A stretch of DNA of 64,000 nucleotides from Prorocentrum cordatum (lineage: Eukaryota > Sar > Dinophyceae > Prorocentrales > Prorocentraceae). The DNA lies in the NCBI GenBank assembly GCA_963575745.1, contig CAUYUJ010018616.1, positions 677,292-741,291 of the forward strand, given 5' to 3'. The notes below the pieces were generated by a model, which saw nothing but the letters and a program-made list of their open reading frames with translations, searched no databases and was not told the DNA's origin. The translations under genes were made by a program, and so were the position numbers. Within the stretch, counting starts at the first letter, position 1. The number at the start of each line of letters is the position of its first letter. This document shows positions 58,525 through 64,000 of this stretch, piece by piece.

Positions 58525-60400
58525 ATAAATATAGGGAGGGAGGAAGGAGGATCGATGGGAAGGGGGGGGAGGGAGGGACAGAGGGAGGGAGGACGGGAGG
58601 AGGAGGACAAAGAGGGGGAGGGAGGGGTCGAGGGAGGACAGAGAGGGAGACAAATGAGGGAGGGTAGAGGGGATAGGGATCCTCTTCCTCCCTGTCCCTT
58701 CCCTCTTCGTCGTCGTCGTTCTCCTCCTCCTCCTCCTCCTCCTTCCCCTCTTCCTCTCCTCTTCCCCTGTTCTCCTCCTTCTCCTTCCCCTTTTCCTCCT
58801 TCCCCCCCTCTCCCTAAAGCACGGGGGGTAAAAGGGGGCGGCGCTGGCAGCGCGGCGCGGCCGCGTCCCCAGGGCGCCGCCGCCATGACCGCGATGGCGG
58901 CGGCCATCGCGAGGGTCGCCGGCATGGAGGCCTGTTGGTTTTCTATTGTTTCAATGGATATGTTTCTGGATGTTGGGGAGACGTGGGTGGAGGCATGGAC
59001 GTCTGCCCTCACGCGGTGCGCCCACCTCTCCAACAAGAAATTCGTTCGCCGGGGGCCGTCGGAGTGGGCCACCGTCGAGGACGAATATCTTGTCTGGTAT
59101 ACTTCCTGCTCCTTATCCTCCTCCTGCCCTTCCCTCCCCTCCCTCTCCCCCGCTGCCCCTTCCTGCCCCTTTCCCCCCCAGCTCCCACGTGGCCCGTGCC
59201 CCCCTTGCAGCTGGCACGTCAAGTAAGAAACCGCCTTGCCAGCGGGTGCCCAGCGAAACTCCCCCACGCCTCCCGATGGCCCTGGGGGCCAGTGGATACC
59301 CTTGGGCCCTGGGGCGCTTCCGATACCAAAAGATGCTTGCCTACTGGGCACCCAATGGCCGATGGCCCGATCGAGCGATCGAGCGCCCCTAACGAAGCCG
59401 CCCAAGGACATCGCCAGGGAAGCGTACGCAGCCATGCCCGATGACCAGCTGCGGGAGAAGGTGTCCGAGATGTGCAAGGACGAGGCAGGCTTCAAATTGA
59501 GCGACAGTAAGGATGGTCTGGTGGAGCAGGCAACGACTGCGGACATCAATCAGAAGCGTGCCGAGGAGGATAAACTTGCATCAGAATGGGCTGCAGAGCT
59601 GAAAGAGGGCGTTGAGAACATCGCCGCTTCTGGAGGCGGGGACGCCGCGGGGATCGCCGCCGCGCTGGACGGTGCTGCTGCCAAACCGTCGCTGATCCAG
59701 GTCCTCCTCCTTGCTGCTGCTGCCGCTCCTCCTCCTCCTCCCCTCCTCCTCCTCCCCCCCTTTCCCCCTCCCCCTCCTCCCCCTCCTCCTCATCTCCTCC
59801 TCCCCCCCTCTCCCTCTCCTCATCCTCATCCTTCTCCTCCTCCTCCCCCTTTTTTCCTCCGAGGTTGGCAACAAACTGACGATCCGCCAGATTTCCGCGG
59901 TGGAGGATATTTCGCTTGGGGTTGCGGTCCATTGCATTGCCTCGAGGGCCACGGCAGAACTCTTGAGTTCATCGTTGTTCACGGAAGGCCTTTCCGCGGG
60001 CCGCTGCCCGATCTTCGTCAATGACAACGGGCCCGGCGGGCCTGAGGACAAGAGCAAGACAGTGTACATTGACATCCCCGACCGCAAGACATTTCAAGCT
60101 GTGGTTGGCCTGTTTGAGGTATCACTTCCTGGGCAAGTCACGCTGAGCACGCTCTCGGACGCGGGCCCGAAGTTGAGCTACGTCGCAGGTGAATGCTGCA
60201 TCAGGGGTATTAAGCATTTCATCCACATATCCCCTTTGCCTGAGCAACTTGACAAGAGGTCGAAGCTGTTCACGCCAGGGTGGGCACTTAAGCCGTGCAA
60301 GCCGAATAAGGAGGGCCAGACCAAGACTCCGATCACGTACGTCGTGGATGACAATGAGAAGCAGGACTTCCGCCGACTTCCGCCACGCAATGTGGTCTAA
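54885..60400 (+). CDS. Gene D: large multi-exon protein, function unknown
   Basis: Exons by eye: ~54885-55087 (GRLLQEKARSLYVVAEGVTL), 55248-55377 (VKLLSRRKLNDRDQGVTREV), ~55531-56545 (long: MPNCSILRVNTPDDAMTWFV, QSNLWDQYEAQVNKTCNFMR, SKSHAAYLIEVLMFALPRDA), ~56880-57150 (DEMIRTVSRALQTVNPKEWM), ~57458-58025 (GIKAAITALTARGMDGAALL), ~58884-59095 (MDMFLDVGETWVEAWTSALT), ~59384-59700 (AREAYAAMPDDQLREKVSEM), 59864-60400 (AVEDISLGVAVHCIASRATA), stop TAA. Introns 55088-55247 and 59701-59863 are GT-AG phase 0; others are approximate. Mostly helical, charged, no signal peptide or membrane span seen. No domain recognised. Internal ATG at 58884 means two genes are possible. Confidence 0.55.
55378..55480. 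repeat. (GGA)n array at the gene D exon/intron edge
   Basis: Starts directly after GAGGATATG of exon 2; whether the first GAG codons are translated (acidic tail) or intronic is unclear. Similar GGA tracts lie at 56710-56820 and 57410-57445. Confidence 0.85.
58165..58883. repeat. (GA)n microsatellites and CT/GA-rich intron of gene D
   Basis: GA runs at about 58168-58233 and 58478-58520; purine-rich GGGA to 58670, then CTC-rich to 58810. Presumed intron or intergenic. Confidence 0.8.
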
Positions 60401-60554
60401 AGGGGGGGCATTGGCCCGAGATCGGGACTTCTTCTAGGATAAATGTGGATAGTGATTGGATGGGGTCCTCCACCTTCCCCCTCCACCTTCCTCCCCCTTC
60501 CTCCCCGCCCTTCCCAGCCCTTCCCTCCCCACCCCCACGCCCGCGGCTCCGCGC

Positions 60555-60802
60555 CTAGAGGACATCAGGGTCCTCGTCCCCGAGGCGGACGGCGGGGAGG
60601 CCGAGCTGGCGCTGCAGCTCGAGCTGAAGGCGCTCTGGGCTGGGCCAGGGCCCCGAGGTCGTCGTCGTCGTCGTTCGTCGTCGTCGGAGTCCGACTGTCG
60701 GTCTGTCAGTCCGACTCCGACGACGAACGACGACGACGACGAACGACGACGACGACGGTTCCGACGGAGTCGTCGTCGTCGTTCGTCGTCGTCGTCGTCC
60801 TT

Positions 60803-60856
<54 letters not shown>

Positions 60857-61423
60857 TTCGTCGTCGTCATCGCCGTCGTCATTCGTCGTCGTTCGTCGTA
60901 GTCGTTCGAGGCGCTGCGCATCGACCTGTCCCCTTTCGTGCACACGGACGCGTCTGCGTATGACAAGGATCCGGAGGAGGAACAGCTTCCGATGCCGCTG
61001 CTCTCGCAATCACGGCTGGACGCCCTTCAGGAACCTAGTCAGGACGGACCCTGGGGATCTTGGGAAGTGTCGGGGAGCGCGGGGGGGGGGGGCAAGCTAG
61101 GCGCGCTCGCGCCACATCTGACATCCTACCCTTCCTTCCCATCCCATCCCTTCCCATTGCGCTCCGTGGAAAGTGGCATCAGTTCGTCAGTTCGCCCCGC
61201 TCAGGAGCTTCATAAAGGGATGATTTGGGTCCCCCTTGAAGCTGAGCACGACGCCGACCAGAAGGTGATCCCCAGGTTGGTCGAAGTCACCCGCCCAGCC
61301 CTGCCCTCCGAGCTTCGCGCCACCACCGCGTCGTCGCCCGATGATTTCATCACGGACGACCCCACCTGGGAGGGCGTGTCGAAACAGATGATGAGTAAAA
61401 TGATGAAGCACATGTTCTCTTAG
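60555..61423 (+). CDS. Small plus-strand gene or terminal exons, unrecognised
   Basis: Exon ~60555-60652: EDIRVLVPEADGGEAELALQ with G/C in nearly every third position. A GTC/CGA intron follows. Exon ~60905-61065: ALRIDLSPFVHTDASAYDKD, EEEQLPMPLLSQSRLDALQE. Exon ~61165-61423: GMIWVPLEAEHDADQKVIPR, EVTRPALPSEL, WEGVSKQMMSKMMKHMFS, stop TAG. No domain named; separation from gene D rests on the TAA at 60400. Confidence 0.5.
60656..60902. repeat. (GTC)n/(CGA)n array
   Basis: About 245 bp of TCG/CGA units switching strand bias near 60720 and 60760 (GACGACGAA runs flanked by GTCGTC runs), so parts are self-complementary. Confidence 0.95.
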
Positions 61424-62700
61424 GACCCTTAGTAGGAACGCCGTGCGCGAGCACGACGGAGCGGGCGGCGGGCGGGGAGCCCCGGCCCGAGGAGAGCGGA
61501 GGAACGTGACGAGGATGACAATGGGGGGTGACGGAGGTGACGTGGGGGACGCGGAGGAGAAGGAAGGAAAGGGGGGAGGGGGGGGATGGTAAAGTGGAGA
61601 AGGATGAGGAGGAGAGGGGCATCAGCAGAGCGCGGGGAGGAGGTGGCAGAGGAGGAGGAGGAGGAGGAGGAGGAGGAGGAGGAGGAGGGAGTGAGGAGGA
61701 GGAGGAGCACACTAAAGATCGAACGGGTCAGCTTCTGTATATATTTTTCCACGGCGCCCCTGGCGTCGCTTCGGTTCTGGCAGGGGGCTGCCGACGGCCC
61801 GACGGCTGGGCGCAGATTAGGGGGGGCGCCGGCGATGCCCTGGTCAGCTCTCCATCCTACACGTCGCTCTCCCTCCACTCCTCCACTCCCTCCACTCTTC
61901 TTCTTGTTCGTCGTCCGTCGTCGTCGTCCGTCGTCGTCGCGTCTTCGTCCTGCTCCTCCTCCTCCTCCGCCTTCCCGCTGACCAGGCTTAGCAGAGGAGC
62001 TTGTTTTTTTTTGCACTTGCCAGTTAGTGTTTGGGGCCTGGCACGCACGGAGGCTCCAGATGCGGCGCGAGTGCAGCAAACATCCAAACGTCGTCGGGTC
62101 ATCGATCCGCCGCCCGTCGATGTGCGGAGAGGTGCCTCCTCCCCCCGCTCCCTCCCTCCCCCCATCCCGCCCCCTCTTCCTCGCCCTCCTTCTCCTGCTC
62201 TTCCCTCTTCCTCCTCCAGCTTCCGTCGGCTTCCGCAGCTTTGGATACCGTCGGATACCCAAGATCGCCCTGCTCCTCAGCCTCCTCCTCCTCCTGCTCC
62301 CCCTCCTCCTCTCCCTCTCCCTCTCCCTCCCCCTCCGCCACGTCCTCCTCCACCTCCTCGTCCTCTCCCTCCTCGTCGTCGTCGTCGTCCTCCTCCTCAG
62401 GGACTCCTCCTCCGCCTTCTCCCCCTCCCTCCTCCTCCCCGTCCTCCTTCTCCTCCTCAATCCTCCTTATCATCCTCCTCTTCGTCGTCGTCCTCCTTCC
62501 CCTCGTCCTCCTCGTCCTCCTCCACTGTCGCTTCTCCTGGGCCGTTTTCTCTTCCTCCTCCTCCTCCTCCTCCGTCTCCTTCTCCCCCGCCTGCTCTTCC
62601 TCGCCGTCAATGCTTGGCAAGGTTCGCGTCGTGATGACGGTGGCGTTGGTTTTTACACCGCGTGGATTGACCGAATCGGCGTCTCGCCGATTGCCGAATC
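61424..62700. other. Low-complexity spacer
   Basis: GGA-rich 61550-61710, CTC/CGT-rich 61860-61980 and 62130-62620. Short coding-like stretches at 61740-61850 and 62030-62110 are equally plausible on both strands and not accepted. Confidence 0.4.
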
Positions 62701-63056
62701 GTTCAACGCTGGCCGTTCCAGAGGGCCCAAGACGGCCCGAGCGAGCCCGAGGTCGGCCCACGAAGCTTCGAAGAAGCTCCCAAAAGTGCCCACAGACGTC
62801 CCAGAGACCCTCGACGCGGTCCCAAAGCGGACCCTCGCGCGAGGCTCGCGGGCCGATCTTTGGCTCGCCGTGGGGGTGCCCAGGGTCGTTGCGAGGCCGT
62901 GTTGCGGCGTCGTTGGGCCGTTTTCGCGCTCACTGCGAGGCTGCGTTGCGGCGCAGTCTGGCCATTTTGGGCCGCGCTGGCGTTGCCCCGCGACGCCTGC
63001 GGCGAGGTCTCAGAGGCGACCCCGTGGGGACCCGAGGCTGCTTGCGGCCTGTTTCC
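62701..63056. repeat. Degenerate GGCCCAAGACGGCCC and TTGCGGCG repeats
   Basis: Units resembling 17190-17290 and 35746-36080 pass into imperfect ~45-bp CGAGGC(C/T)G(C/T)GTTGCGGCG repeats (62890-62960). Confidence 0.5.
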
Positions 63057-63200
63057 GAACCAGTTTTGGTACCAACATGGAGGGCGCGCTGTGGCCTAAC
63101 CACCCGTGCAACTCTTGCAAATAATTGAAACACATGCGCGCGGCGCTGAGACGAGAACAACATTTTGAAAACGAGCCACCCTCCATCCGTGAAGCTCTGC
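63057..63200. repeat. Junction of inverted 37.2-kb box and one 85-bp satellite unit
   Basis: CCAGTTTTGGTACCAACATG with GAGGGCGCGC (63060-63090) is the reverse of 37205-37235. It is followed by GCGCGCGGCGCTGAG...CATTTTGAAAAC...CTCCATCCGTGAAGCTC in the same orientation as 36750-37200, so the two blocks are rearranged relative to each other. Confidence 0.65.
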
Positions 63201-63233
63201 GCCATCGGCGCCATCGGCGTGCGAGAACTCTGG

Positions 63234-63320
63234 CTCCACATCGAGCCGCATCGTCGATGCACCGGCGATGCGGAGCGATCCATCGACCCCATCTGGTCGG
63301 ACCCCACCTGGGAGGCCCAG
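63234..63320. repeat. Half copy of the CATCGGCGATG foldback
   Basis: CCGCATCGTCGATGCACCGG, CGATGCGGAGCGATCC and GACCCCATCTGGTCGGACCC match the right arm of 11472-11692. Confidence 0.7.
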
Positions 63321-63404
63321 ATCTCATCCGCAGCTGCGGGGTGCCACGCCGTACGCTCTCTCAGAGCCTCGCGCGAATTTCTTGATGCGGCGCTGGGCCC
63401 CCAT

Positions 63405-63690
63405 CTCCCCGGCGCGCGGCGCGCGCCAGCGGTGGCGGCGCCGGAGGCGCTGCCAGGGGGTCTGGCGCTGGTCCCAAGAGATGCGAGCGGACACCTCCGA
63501 CAATTCCTGTTGACTCCATGTCTTGTTCCCCGGAGCTCGCCCTCCTCCCCAGGCCCCCGACGTCTTGATTTTTTCCATGGCGTCGACCCCCAGCGGTCTG
63601 GATCCATTCCCCCTGGACCGGATTCTCATCCCGAGCCGTCTGCTGCATGACGGTCCCGAGGGCCGGTGAGAGCCCCCAGAGGCCGACAAT
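63405..63690 (-). repeat. Dispersed repeat members (reverse orientation)
   Basis: 63405-63485 (GGCGCGCGGCGCGCGCC) is related to 19305-19385. 63541-63690 is the reverse of the 20491-20640 family: CCCCCGACGTCTTGATTTTT, GTCGACCCCCAGCGGTCTGG, GACGGTCCCGAGGGCCGGTG. Confidence 0.7.
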
Positions 63691-63697
63691 AGTGTTA

Positions 63698-63846
63698 AGT
63701 CGGGCATGTCCTCCTTGAGGGGCATTTTGGACGGCAAATTAAAGATAGCAAAAGATACCCCAAATTGGTCAACAAATATTCAAAACATCGTCCAGACATT
63801 TTTTTAATACAATTTTTGAATATCCCTCCTGTGGAGGGACAGGCCC
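63698..63846. repeat. AT-richer dispersed element, copy 3
   Basis: GGGCATGTCCTCCTTGAGGG at the left, CCTCCTGTGGAGGGACAGGC at the right, with AAAGATAGCAAAAGATA and TTTTTGAATAT inside; related to 10423-10568 and 11150-11252. Confidence 0.6.
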
Positions 63847-63914
63847 CACTTAAAAACAGCGAAAAACACTCCCCGTCATGGGATGTTTGTCCATGACCCG
63901 AGGTGGGTCTGGGT

Positions 63915-64000
63915 CCGCGCCTCCAGGATCCGCCAGCAGAGCGAGTCGTGCAGGAACGCGCCCGAGAGGCGGGACGCCACGACGTCCACCTCCCTGGGGC
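63915..64000 (-). CDS. Edge of a minus-strand exon
   Basis: The last 86 bases read on the minus strand PREVDVVASRLSGAFLHDSL, CWRILEARTQT with G or C in nearly every third position. Partial; continues beyond the window. No family named. Confidence 0.5.

Noticed and set aside
61730-62110. Exons at 61740-61850 and 62030-62110
   Set aside because: Both strands read equally well and are short; no splice or motif support.

Overview
The window looks like nuclear DNA of a dinoflagellate. It is GC-rich, and its coding exons are short with almost every third codon base G or C. Introns and spacers are packed with purine/pyrimidine microsatellites, foldback elements and satellites. A 17-base match (one mismatch) to the conserved dinoflagellate spliced leader sits 23 bases upstream of a start codon at 38308. 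I cannot name the species. All calls are by eye; nothing was searched.

Layout. 1-3272: a retroelement reverse transcriptase ORF with C2H2 zinc fingers, and a 229-codon ORF in another frame lodged near its 3' end. 3.3-20.4 kb: isolated high-GC3 exons, mostly on the minus strand, including a split DEDD-type 3'-5' exonuclease domain. They are separated by foldback elements, dispersed repeats and trinucleotide arrays. 20.4-38.2 kb: almost purely repetitive and apparently a strand-switch region. It holds AC/ACGC arrays, a giant imperfect inverted duplication built from one composite repeat family (23.5-28.6 kb), a 90-bp satellite, an 85-bp satellite in both orientations, and TAG arrays.

38.2-61.4 kb: a plus-strand cluster of intron-containing genes. 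Gene A (38308 to about 46984) resembles an RNase H-fold, hAT-like transposase gene and carries an in-frame TGA. After an array of about 35 palindromes comes a cytosine-5 DNA methyltransferase gene (50858-53450) whose GT-AG phase-0 introns can be read directly. Gene D (about 54885-60400) and a smaller gene (60555-61423) encode proteins I do not recognise. 61.4-64 kb: low complexity, more members of the dispersed families, and the edge of another minus-strand exon.

How it fits together. Divergent coding strands to the left (minus) and right (plus) of a repeat-filled centre match the unidirectional gene clusters known in dinoflagellates. The relict spliced leader says gene A passed through a trans-spliced mRNA before re-insertion; its introns would then be later gains. 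The reverse transcriptase ORF is the kind of activity that could drive such recycling. The methyltransferase and transposase-like genes lying side by side may be chance or may mark mobile-element-derived cargo. No rRNA, convincing tRNA gene or CRISPR array was seen.
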